Origin: Leptolyngbya sp. PCC 6406
GTDB lineage: Bacteria > Cyanobacteriota > Cyanobacteriia > Phormidesmidales > Phormidesmidaceae
Length of the DNA: 64,000 nt
Reading direction: 5' to 3'
Assembly: GCF_000332095.2 (NCBI RefSeq)
Contig: NZ_KI913949.1
Span: forward strand, 3,466,283 to 3,530,282
Both the position numbers and the translations under genes were made by a program. Of the stretch, positions 41,413 to 49,818 are shown one piece after another. Under the pieces are notes generated by a model, which was not told where the DNA came from, ran no database searches, and worked only from the letters and a program-made list of their open reading frames with translations. How positions within the stretch are numbered: the first letter of the stretch is position 1; each line of letters starts with the position of its first letter.

Positions 41413-41628
41413 TTACAGATTGAGATCTCTAACCGGCGGCGGTAAGCTGCTTGGGAGTGTGACATTAATTTCTGTTCGGGTGCAGGTATAACCCTCATTC
41501 AAGCGCTGCTGTAGGGTCACTCTAGGTTCTGGGTCGCCGGGTTCTAGGGGTACGGCAAAAGTGGGAATGGGGTCGGTCAGGTCAAATTCGTAAGGAATTT
41601 TGCCTTGGGTTGGGTTCCGCCGCCATCC
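41413..41628 (-). pseudogene. Decayed gene fragment, possibly the C-terminal end of a DUF4058-type protein
   Basis: Open minus-strand frame RWRRNPTQGKIPYEFDLTDPIPTFAVPLEPGDPEPRVTLQQRLNEGYTCTRTEINVTLPSSLPPPVRDLNL* with no start in frame (in-frame TGA just upstream). Confidence 0.4.
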
Positions 41629-41736
41629 TCAGACAGAATAGAGTTTCAGTGTAGCCTTCGTTGATCGCACCTAGACTCACCACTTATTCAGGTAAAAAAG
41701 TAAAGAGAGTTCACCTGGGATTGGCAGCAAGACACG

Positions 41737-43305
41737 ATGGCCAAAACGAATTACCCCGCCTTAGTCGGCACCCTAGCAATTACCGCCGCACTGATGGGGG
41801 GCGGGCTCTGGTATCTAAATCGCACCTCCCCCGGCCTGCTTGGGGGAGGTAACACCCCCTCCTCCGGTAGCCCCACCGCCCCTCGGGGGCAAACCCAGAT
41901 CACCCTCCTGGGAGACACCTTCAGCGGCTACAGTACCTTTCGCAATAGCGCCTTTCAGGAAGCCCTGGGGGAAAGTGGCCTCACGCTCCAGTACCGGGAT
42001 GAATTTGACCAGGGAACTAGGGCCGCGAGTCTGGCCCAAGGTGACGCGGATCTAATCGTCACCACCCTGGATCAGTTCTTGCAACAGCAGCCCCAGGGCC
42101 AGATTGTGGGGTTGATCGATCGCACCGTGGGAGCCGATGCCGTGGTGTTGAATACCCCCCAATATCCCGATCTCAAGTCCCTAGTGCAACTGACCGCCCT
42201 AGCGCAACAGGCCAAAACCCAGGGCACACCGCTGAAGCTAGCTTTTGCCGGAGACACCCCCAGCGAGTATCTCGCCCTAGTGCTGGATACCAAATTTGAG
42301 GCCCTGAACCTCTCAGACTTCGAGGTGCTGCGGGTCGAAGATGCCTCCGATGCTTGGGCACTCATGCAGGATCCCAGCCAAAATTTGGTAGTGGCGGTAC
42401 TGTGGGAACCCTTTGTCACCCAGGCGCGACAACAGGGCTACACCGTAGTGCTATCTAGCGAAGATGCCCCCGGCTCGATTGTGGATGTGATGGTGGCTTC
42501 GGAACGGTTGATTCAGTCTCGCCCCGAGGTGATTGCAACCCTGTTGGAAAACTACTATCGCCGCATTGACATCAATGTGCGGGATGCCTCCCAGTTGCAG
42601 GCCCAGATCGCAGAGGATGGGGATCTGTCTGCTGTCGATGCTGGGGCGGTTCTCCAGGGCATTGATTTCTTCACCGCCGCTGAGGCCCAGACTTGGATGG
42701 CGGATGGCACCCTTCAGCGCCGGATTGAGGCCACCGCAGCGGTGCTGGTGCTTTCGGGGCGACTGAATGGGGTGCCCAGTGACCCTGCCAGTCTGTTTGT
42801 TGAGGACTTTTTGGTCAATGCAGCCCGTAATACCGAGACCCTAATTGAGCTGGTGCGGGCCGATAACCCAGAACTGGCGGATCGGCTGGCGGGGGGAAAC
42901 CAGCGGGCTATTACTGTTCCTGAGGTAACGGCAGATGAAGTGACGGCGGCCCCGGATATCGGTAATTTGGACCTTCAGGGACAAGTGGAGTTTGCCACCG
43001 GGTCAGCCCAGATTGCGGGGACGGGCCAGCAGACGCTGACGGCTTTGGCCCAGGAAATTCAGGAGTTTAATCCCCAAACGGTGGCGGTGCGGGTGATCGG
43101 CCATACGTCTAGGACGGGGGATCCGGGGTTTAACCAGCGGTTGAGTCAGCAACGGGCGCAGGTGGTGGTGGACTTTCTCCGTAGTCAGGGGATTCAGCAC
43201 AATATTGTGGCGGAGGGTAAGGGCTTTTATCTGCCGTTGTCCGGGATTGCCCCGGAGGATCTCCGGCAGCAGCGTACAGAAATTCGGCTCGTGCGGGTGA
43301 ATTAA
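41737..43305 (+). CDS. Periplasmic substrate-binding domain fused to C-terminal OmpA peptidoglycan-binding domain
   Basis: N-terminal TM anchor; SBP-like QITLLGDTFSGYSTFRNSAFQEALGESGLTLQYRDEFDQGTRAASLAQGDADLIVTTLDQFL; C-terminal OmpA VIGHTSRTGDPGFNQRLSQQRAQVVVDFLRSQGI. Confidence 0.88.
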   Translation: MAKTNYPALVGTLAITAALMGGGLWYLNRTSPGLLGGGNTPSSGSPTAPRGQTQITLLGDTFSGYSTFRNSAFQEALGESGLTLQYRDEFDQGTRAASLAQGDADLIVTTLDQFLQQQPQGQIVGLIDRTVGADAVVLNTPQYPDLKSLVQLTALAQQAKTQGTPLKLAFAGDTPSEYLALVLDTKFEALNLSDFEVLRVEDASDAWALMQDPSQNLVVAVLWEPFVTQARQQGYTVVLSSEDAPGSIVDVMVASERLIQSRPEVIATLLENYYRRIDINVRDASQLQAQIAEDGDLSAVDAGAVLQGIDFFTAAEAQTWMADGTLQRRIEATAAVLVLSGRLNGVPSDPASLFVEDFLVNAARNTETLIELVRADNPELADRLAGGNQRAITVPEVTADEVTAAPDIGNLDLQGQVEFATGSAQIAGTGQQTLTALAQEIQEFNPQTVAVRVIGHTSRTGDPGFNQRLSQQRAQVVVDFLRSQGIQHNIVAEGKGFYLPLSGIAPEDLRQQRTEIRLVRVN

Positions 43306-43321
43306 GTCTCAATTTTCAACC

Positions 43322-43864
43322 CTAACGCCGCGATCTCGGTCTTCGCGGGGCTGACTTCGCCCGACGATGGGTGCGCTTCCACCAAGATACGGTCCAATCG
43401 CTGAGGCTATGGCTCATGGCCCCGGTTTCAATGCCCAGCACCAGCGCTAGCCAAACGCCACGATGCTTCCAGAGGTTATGGCCTAGGGCATCCCCCAGAT
43501 CGCCCCAGGTAATGGCGGCTTGTCCACTCTGGTTGGCAATTTCGATGCCCACCAGAGTCACGATTAGAATCCACACTCCCAGATAGAGCAATCGGCCTAG
43601 GGTGCCCGCCAAGGGACCGTGGGAGAGCCAAGATCGATGGCGTAACCATCCCCGATAGGGTCGCCAGATCCAACCCAGGTGACCCCAGCGGTTGGTTTGC
43701 CGCGATCGCACATCCAGATCTGGGCCAAACATCAGCCCCCCAAACAGAAACCCGGCAGCGCTGATCGTGGCTAGCCCCAGGTGCTGGGTCAGGGCAAAGC
43801 TAATCACCCCTACACAGGGAAGGCAAAACCAAGTGATGCGATCGTGGGTACGGCCTGAAGGCAT
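43322..43864 (-). CDS. DUF2227 family putative metal-binding membrane protein
   Basis: MPSGRTHDRITW...GPDLDVRSRQTNRWG...RHRSWLSHGP...MSHSLSDW. Confidence 0.8.
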   Translation of the reverse strand: MPSGRTHDRITWFCLPCVGVISFALTQHLGLATISAAGFLFGGLMFGPDLDVRSRQTNRWGHLGWIWRPYRGWLRHRSWLSHGPLAGTLGRLLYLGVWILIVTLVGIEIANQSGQAAITWGDLGDALGHNLWKHRGVWLALVLGIETGAMSHSLSDWTVSWWKRTHRRAKSAPRRPRSRR

Positions 43865-43997
43865 AGATAAGGGATGAAAGCTGATGAAACCAGATATCCC
43901 TCACGGTCTCATGAAACAACCATGGGTCTCTAGATTCTCTGGAGCAGCGGGAATAATAGGCATCTTTCTCTGTTATGATCTTAAGCCGTGACCACTG

Positions 43998-44070
<73 letters not shown>

Positions 44071-44077
44071 TCCATTA

Positions 44078-44848
44078 TTACTCCGATCCTTTGGCCAACT
44101 CACGCACTCGCGGGAGTTGGTACCAGGGAATTTGGGAATATTCATGGTGCTCCCAGTGGTAGCCAAAGTGATAACAGGTCAGGAAGGAATATAGGACCGG
44201 ATAGTTGCTACTGGTGGCTCGATGGCGATTGGGTTCCCCTTGTCGTGTGGGGCGGTGGGGTAGGTAGGTACCGAAGACGAAGAGTTGCAGGGAACTCAGC
44301 ACTAAGGGCAAGACCCAAAAGGCCACAATATTCACGGGGGCGATGTGGAAAATAGCGCGAAGAATAATCCAGATCAGTCCCCAGGTTAGGGCTAATTGGG
44401 CCAATCGATATCCGGACAAATAGACTCCCATAAACTTGAGATACCAGGCTACGGGATGGGTATGAACGCCATCGTGAAAGTCTGGATCTCCCAGTTGGCC
44501 GGGGTGACGATGGTGGTTGTGATGTTGTTGGCAGCAGTAACGATAGGGCAAAAAGGCATAGAGACCAACGGTCAAGCTGCCAAGAAGATGGTTCAGGCGC
44601 GGATGCCAGGGGGCAAGGCTGAGGTGCATGGCATCGTGGGCCACAATAAACAGGCCGGTCTGGAGAAAGGTGCGACCTAAAATGGCGATGGGAATGCCCC
44701 ACCAAGGCAAATTCAGGCTATCAAGGGGCAGCAACCACAACAGACTGCCTATCCACAGGAATAAAAGTGCGATCGCAAATCCTACCCCGACCCAACTCCC
44801 TGAGGCAGTGATTTTGCGATGGGCCATTGACCCCGAGAATGATGTCAT
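44078..44848 (-). CDS. crtW: Beta-carotene ketolase (fatty acid desaturase superfamily)
   Basis: FIVAHDAMHLSLAPWHPRLNH, QQHHNHHRHPGQLGDPDFHDG, FVFGTYLPHRPTRQGEPNRHRATSSNYP, YHFGYHWEHHEYSQIPWYQLP. Confidence 0.9.
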   Translation of the reverse strand: MTSFSGSMAHRKITASGSWVGVGFAIALLFLWIGSLLWLLPLDSLNLPWWGIPIAILGRTFLQTGLFIVAHDAMHLSLAPWHPRLNHLLGSLTVGLYAFLPYRYCCQQHHNHHRHPGQLGDPDFHDGVHTHPVAWYLKFMGVYLSGYRLAQLALTWGLIWIILRAIFHIAPVNIVAFWVLPLVLSSLQLFVFGTYLPHRPTRQGEPNRHRATSSNYPVLYSFLTCYHFGYHWEHHEYSQIPWYQLPRVRELAKGSE

Positions 44849-44879
44849 ATTTTATCGATATTAATAAAGTGAATTTGTT

Positions 44880-45019
44880 TATAGCGGTTCTCCCTCGGGT
44901 GAAGGACAAGCAAGGGGCTTAAGCCCCTTGTTCATCGAAGCAGGCAAGGGGCTTAAGCCCCTTGTTCGCCGACGTGTCATTAAGTTGAGGCGTCCCTCAT
45001 ACATTAGGGAGCCGCTATA
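44880..45019. mobile_element. MITE-like element with terminal inverted repeats and two internal copies of a 20-bp palindrome
   Basis: Left end TATAGCGGTTCTCCCT, right end AGGGAGCCGCTATA; internal CAAGGGGCTTAAGCCCCTTG at 44911-44930 and 44944-44963. Confidence 0.7.
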
Positions 45020-45113
45020 GATCATCTCCAGATTCTCCCCACAAGATTACCTCCACCCCCTGGACAATACAGGCAGGGAATGGAGGTCGGGGAAGCATCA
45101 GAGCTAACGATCC

Positions 45114-46073
45114 CTAACGGGTTAGGTTCAGTAGTTCCTTGGGAGAAGCCAGTAAGTCAATGGCCACAAAGTAAATCTTGTTCTCGGGATTCAGAAGGAA
45201 GCGCCAAGCCATATTCATGCCTACCGCAGCACCGAACCAGGGAGTTTGCACCTTGCCCGTCACCTTGATTTGGGTATAACCCTCATCGGCAGGTTCCACG
45301 ACGCCCCGCTCTGGCATCAGCTTGAGGTTTTGGCAATCTTCCTGGAAGAATTTCAACACGGCTGACCGTCCCACAATGGGCCGCTGGAAGGGGGGCTGGA
45401 GGGCTCCATCTTCGGTGAACAACTCAATCAATGCATCAAAGTCATTGGCGTTCATGTTGTTCATGTAGTTCAACACCGTGGAGTTGTCGGTCCCCTCGAT
45501 GGTGACATAGGTACGCTGGGAGGCTATCACCGGACGAACTACGGGCTCAGCTACGGTTTGATAGCTGCCCAGCTTCTTGGGGTCAAAGCCCATGTCTACA
45601 ACGGAGTTACGCAGTACGGTGATCTGCTGGCCCGATTCCAAATTGCGAATGGCCTGAAGCACTGCTGCTGCATTGGCGGAGAGTTTGTAGCCTTCGGGAA
45701 TCGGGGCTACAAGCCCTTGCTCCATCCACTGCCCCAGTTGATACCAGAAGCCCAGCTTGATATTGGCGGACCAGGTGGAATAGGTGCGGCAAATGGGGGT
45801 ATCGGCCCGATTGGCCAGGTCGCACATGGCCTGGGATTGCTCTTGGAAAGAGAGTTGCCGAATTTCATTCAAGGTATTTTCGGCAAACTGCATGTTAGCA
45901 GCGCCGGGGGCCGCAATGGTGATGGACTTACCCATATCCAGGTAAGCAAACCAAATCAGGGCCAACTGATCTTCAGCATTTAGTTGGGAAAATCGGGCAG
46001 TTGTCGCCGGGACAGCATCCGCTGAAAGGGTTGCGGGGAAAATACTGCGGGCTGACTCAAGGGTAAAAGCCAT
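45114..46073 (-). CDS. ocp: Orange carotenoid protein (OCP), two-domain
   Basis: FSQLNAEDQLALIWFAYLDMGKSITIAAPGAANMQ, QAMCDLANRADTPICRTYSTWSANIKLGFWYQLG, C-terminal NTF2 domain ALQPPFQRPIVGRSAVLKFFQEDCQNLKLMPERGV. Confidence 0.97.
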   Translation of the reverse strand: MAFTLESARSIFPATLSADAVPATTARFSQLNAEDQLALIWFAYLDMGKSITIAAPGAANMQFAENTLNEIRQLSFQEQSQAMCDLANRADTPICRTYSTWSANIKLGFWYQLGQWMEQGLVAPIPEGYKLSANAAAVLQAIRNLESGQQITVLRNSVVDMGFDPKKLGSYQTVAEPVVRPVIASQRTYVTIEGTDNSTVLNYMNNMNANDFDALIELFTEDGALQPPFQRPIVGRSAVLKFFQEDCQNLKLMPERGVVEPADEGYTQIKVTGKVQTPWFGAAVGMNMAWRFLLNPENKIYFVAIDLLASPKELLNLTR

Positions 46074-46369
46074 GGGATAATGTTACCTTAAACTAAATTT
46101 CAACTATCTTTAGGAGCCTGGATGCAAGCGTCTATGACAGCGTTCAAATGCACTAAAATTTCCCCTAAAGTGCTCGGGATTACTACGACATCATTCCCAA
46201 AACTTAGAGGACGTTAGGGTTACTTTAGGGCAAAACACTAGAGGATGTTGCGCCTCAACACAAACCTTCTCCTCAGCACAAATACACCCTATCACAGCTT
46301 TGTAACAAAAGGGAAATATTTCTTCACACATTAGCAACACATTCGCAACAATTCTATCCTGGGATGGAT

Positions 46370-48634
46370 TTAGAGACGGCTCGCCTCTAGGAAGACCAGG
46401 GTGGTTTGCCAGGGGACCGTCTGGTTCTGGAGCGTCCGGCGCAGAACGGATTCGAGGGCTGGGAGGGTTGCGATCGCCGCTGTCTTTGGGGGACTGGGCT
46501 GATCCTCGGGGGGTATCGTCCCTTGTCCTAAAGCCTGGGCTAACCGTGAACCGTAGCTCTCAGGGTTGGTGGTGTCGAACCAGCGATCGCACAGTGCCTT
46601 ACTCACCCAGAGATCCGTCGTTTCTGTTTCCTGGGTCCAGGTCACCGTCAGGCCCGCCGCCGTGAACAGGTCCGCTAGGTCTGCCCCATCCCAGTTGAAG
46701 CGGGGATCCGCTGGTTGCTGGTAGAGGGCGTCCTCCGCCCGCCGCCAGTGGGTGAGTTCCTGAGCCGTCAGCTTGCCCTGGGGTATCAGGGCGCTAAGGC
46801 GCTGACTGTGAAGGGGCACCGCTTCCACCAGGACAATCCGACCCGTTGGGGCCAGGTGGTCCGCCAGGGTGGTGATGACCTGGGCTTTCTCGGCAATGGC
46901 TCCCAGGGCATTGCGTCCCAGGATGCCGTCGAAGCGCACCGCCGGGGCGACCTGGGTCAGGGTTGCCGTCAGTTCAGCCCAATCCGCGATGAAAATATGG
47001 GGCCGAGTCAGGTCTGGTAGGGCCGCTGCCTGTTCTTGCAGGGCTGCCGCTGCTTGGGGGGTGGCGGCGCGGGTATAGACGCCCCCTTCCGGGACTCGCC
47101 GCACCGCTTCCCAGGTGAGCAATCCGCTGTGGGCGTTGAGATCCAGCAAGGTGTGGTGGCGTTGGGGCATTAGGGTAGTGAAAATGCGATCGCGCATTGC
47201 CGCCAGCCGTGCTCCCGTTTGACCGATAGTGCGCTGAAGCCAGCGTTCCTCTGTCGGATTCGGGGGGCCGTAGGTCAACACCTCCCCCAGAACCCCGCCA
47301 TCCTCCACCATCGCCGCCAGTTGGGCCTCCCGCCGCTGGGTCACCTGGGTTCTCAACCCCGCCTCGTAGCCCTGATCTGAGGGTTGGTAAAACACCCGAC
47401 CCTGGAGCCCCTGGGGTAAATACTGCTGGGTAACCCAATGATCGCGATAGGCATGGGGATAGAGGTAGCCCTGACCATGGCCAAAGCCCTGTTTATCGCG
47501 GTTGGCATCCCGTAAGGGATTGGGCACCGTCTCCGCCTGCTCCCGCTCCACCGTTGCCAGGGCGTCAAAAAAGGCCATGGTGCTGTTGGATTTAGGGGCG
47601 GTGGCCAAGTACAGCGTGGCCTGGGCCAAGGGATAGCGGCCCTCCGGTAACCCCACCCGGTCGAAGGCATCGGCGCAACCGGTTACCACCGTCACCGCTT
47701 GGGGGTCCGCCAGTCCAATATCTTCACTGGCAAGGATCACCAGCCGCCGAAAGATATAGCGGGGCTCTTCCCCGGCGTAGATCATCCGGGCCAGCCAATA
47801 GAGGGCAGCATCGGGGTCCGACCCCCGCACGCTTTTGATAAAGGCGCTGATGGTATCGAAATGGGCGTCCCCTTCCTTGTCGTAGAGCACCGCCCGCTGC
47901 TGGATGGATTCCTCCGCCACCGTCAGGGTGATCACCACCTGCCCCGCGTCATTGGGAGGCGTGGTTTCCACCGCCAGTTCCAGGGCATTCAGCAATCCAC
48001 GGGCATCGCCCCCCGCCACCTTGACCAGGTGATCGAGGGCAGCAGGTTCCACCTGGAGATCGCGATCGCCATAGCCCCGCACCGGGTCCGCCAGCGCTTG
48101 GCGGGCGACGCGGTACAAATCTTCCGCATTCAGGGACTGGAGTTGGAACAGCCGCGACCGACTCACCAGCGCCTTATTCACCTCAAAAAAGGGATTCTCC
48201 GTCGTCGCCCCAATCAGGACTACGGTGCCGTTTTCCACCCAGGGCAACAGGGCATCCTGCTGGGCCTTATTGAAACGGTGGACTTCGTCGATAAATAAAA
48301 TCGTGCGGCGACCGTACTGACCCCGCAGATCCTGGGCCGTTGCGATCGCAGATCGAATATCCTTCACCCCCGCCAATACCGCATTCAGGGCAATGAACTG
48401 GGCACGGGTGGTGTTAGCAATAATCCGAGCCAGGGTGGTTTTGCCCGTCCCCGGTGGCCCATGGAAAATGAGGGAGGATAATTGATCGGCCTGGATCGCC
48501 CGCCGCAACAGCCGCCCCGGCCCCACCACCCCATCCTGACCGATGAATTCATCCAGGGTACGGGGGCGCATCCGCGCCGCCAAGGGCGCTTCCGCCTCAA
48601 TCTGGGCTTGGCGATGGTGATCAAATAAATCCAT
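46370..48634 (-). CDS. AAA ATPase RarA/MgsA fused to a C-terminal methyltransferase-like domain
   Basis: RPRTLDEFIGQDGVVGPGRLLRRAI, FHGPPGTGKTTLARIIA, FIDEVHRFNKAQQDALLPWVENGTVVLIGATTENPFFEVN; C-terminus HHTLLDLNAHSGLLTWEAVRRVPEGGVYT...LAPTGRIVLVEAVP. Confidence 0.92.
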   Translation of the reverse strand: MDLFDHHRQAQIEAEAPLAARMRPRTLDEFIGQDGVVGPGRLLRRAIQADQLSSLIFHGPPGTGKTTLARIIANTTRAQFIALNAVLAGVKDIRSAIATAQDLRGQYGRRTILFIDEVHRFNKAQQDALLPWVENGTVVLIGATTENPFFEVNKALVSRSRLFQLQSLNAEDLYRVARQALADPVRGYGDRDLQVEPAALDHLVKVAGGDARGLLNALELAVETTPPNDAGQVVITLTVAEESIQQRAVLYDKEGDAHFDTISAFIKSVRGSDPDAALYWLARMIYAGEEPRYIFRRLVILASEDIGLADPQAVTVVTGCADAFDRVGLPEGRYPLAQATLYLATAPKSNSTMAFFDALATVEREQAETVPNPLRDANRDKQGFGHGQGYLYPHAYRDHWVTQQYLPQGLQGRVFYQPSDQGYEAGLRTQVTQRREAQLAAMVEDGGVLGEVLTYGPPNPTEERWLQRTIGQTGARLAAMRDRIFTTLMPQRHHTLLDLNAHSGLLTWEAVRRVPEGGVYTRAATPQAAAALQEQAAALPDLTRPHIFIADWAELTATLTQVAPAVRFDGILGRNALGAIAEKAQVITTLADHLAPTGRIVLVEAVPLHSQRLSALIPQGKLTAQELTHWRRAEDALYQQPADPRFNWDGADLADLFTAAGLTVTWTQETETTDLWVSKALCDRWFDTTNPESYGSRLAQALGQGTIPPEDQPSPPKTAAIATLPALESVLRRTLQNQTVPWQTTLVFLEASRL

Positions 48635-48837
48635 AGCACCATCCTAAATGCCCCAGGGGAAGGGTTTCTATCCCAGGTGTCTCCCTATCGTCCACACCGC
48701 CCCCATCGCAGCTTCCGTTGTTTTAGGCATGGAAGCGATTCGCATAAGCCAAAATTATTGCTGACTCCAAGTTGCAGTTATTTTCAGAATCGTTAAAATT
48801 TGTGAAAGACCGTTGTTTTTTACTCCTTTTTACCCAC

Positions 48838-49287
48838 ATGAATGTTGGTCGCTTATTTGCTTTGACTGCCGGAATCCTTTTTCTGGCGCTTGGGATTACA
48901 AGTTTTGTTCCTGCCTTGGTTGACTCTGCAACTGCAATCTCTAATTCAGGTACCGATTTTGGATTGATTGAAAGCTATGGCAATTTGCTGGGACTGTTCC
49001 CTGTAAACGCACCTGAGGCTATCCTCTATCTCGTGTTTGGTGGGCTAGGTGTTACTTCTGCGATCGCGCTAGATAGCTCTCTTGTTTACGCTGGCTTTAC
49101 TGCTGTCGTGTTCGGTCTGTTGACCATCTTGGGCTTGATTCCGTTGGCTAACACTGTATTTGGTCTGTTTCCTGTTTTTGGGGCAGATGTCTGGTTGCAT
49201 GGTGTGGTCGCCGTAATTGCCGCCTACTTTGGTTTTTTTGCAACTCCTGGTCTGAGGGAGCTTTGGCAGGTCAATGAGCCTGCTTAA
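48838..49287 (+). CDS. DUF4383-like four-TM membrane protein
   Basis: MNVGRLFALTAGILFLALGITSFVP...NLLGLFPVNAPEAILYLVFGGLGV. Confidence 0.7.
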   Translation: MNVGRLFALTAGILFLALGITSFVPALVDSATAISNSGTDFGLIESYGNLLGLFPVNAPEAILYLVFGGLGVTSAIALDSSLVYAGFTAVVFGLLTILGLIPLANTVFGLFPVFGADVWLHGVVAVIAAYFGFFATPGLRELWQVNEPA

Positions 49288-49347
49288 TCTCTCATTACTC
49301 TACTGAATTCGTTTGCGTAGATATTTGAAGCAGCTCAGTTATCAGTG

Positions 49348-49380
49348 AGGCCGATAGTAATTGCTATCGGCCTTATTTTT
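49348..49380 (+). terminator. Rho-independent-like terminator downstream of the DUF4383-like gene
   Basis: GGCCGATAG-TAATTG-CTATCGGCC followed by TTATTTTTT. Confidence 0.8.
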
Positions 49381-49474
49381 TATCGGTGCTGTCATAACGG
49401 AAATAGAGGTTGGGTAAGGCCAGTAACTGCTGCTCAATCGCCTCAAAGTAGGCCAGCAATGTCTCACGCGACAT
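49373..49474 (-). pseudogene. Internally deleted TumE/DUF6516-like toxin remnant
   Basis: 33-aa frame MSRETLLAYFEAIEQQLLALPNLYFRYDSTDKK*; overlaps the stop of the upstream ORF by 11 nt. Joins a TumE-like N-terminus to the FRYD(S/N)T motif. Confidence 0.5.
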
Positions 49475-49694
49475 ATTGCAGCCTTTGGTCTAGCTCTTGA
49501 TAGAGCCCTAGGTATTGCTGGTAGGTGCCTGCCCACTCTACGAAGTCGTCGTCGTCGCTGGTGGTGCCTTGGCGGTATTGGCTAAAGAATTCGGAGGAAT
49601 CCATTTGGTATTGCAACTCGTAAGCCGTGAGTTGCTTGGCTAGGGCAATGAGGGCATCGAGGGGGGAGGTGTATTCGATGAGTTGCTTCCGCAT
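49464..49694 (-). CDS. Small acidic hypothetical protein, putative antitoxin-like partner
   Basis: 76 aa MRKQLIEYTSPLDALIALAKQLTAYELQYQMDSSEFFSQYRQGTTSDDDDFVEWAGTYQQYLGLYQELDQRLQYVA; overlaps the following small ORF. Confidence 0.6.
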   Translation of the reverse strand: MRKQLIEYTSPLDALIALAKQLTAYELQYQMDSSEFFSQYRQGTTSDDDDFVEWAGTYQQYLGLYQELDQRLQYVA

Positions 49695-49818
49695 TCGCCA
49701 TCCCAGTGGGGTTTCAGCTTAATTGTTGCAGATTGTTCTGGGGGGAACGCTTCCCGGCAGAGCCAGGGAGCGAGGGAAGCCCACCCCAATCTTGCTTATG
49801 TCAGTAGCCGCATGGAAC

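Noticed and set aside
41240-41415. Short plus-strand frame ...PLTLLTERLGVKRGSVADIFLPQWFTD* as a small HTH protein
   Set aside because: No start codon with a plausible N-terminus; treated only as possible remnant sequence.
44880-45019. Palindromes between ocp and crtW as a simple rho-independent terminator
   Set aside because: No T-tract follows either palindrome, and the whole block is bounded by inverted repeats, so a MITE-like element explains it better.
45558-45983. 141-aa ORF antisense to ocp
   Set aside because: Shadow frame of a highly conserved gene.
47699-48298. 199-aa plus-strand ORF antisense to rarA
   Set aside because: Shadow frame of a well-supported AAA ATPase.
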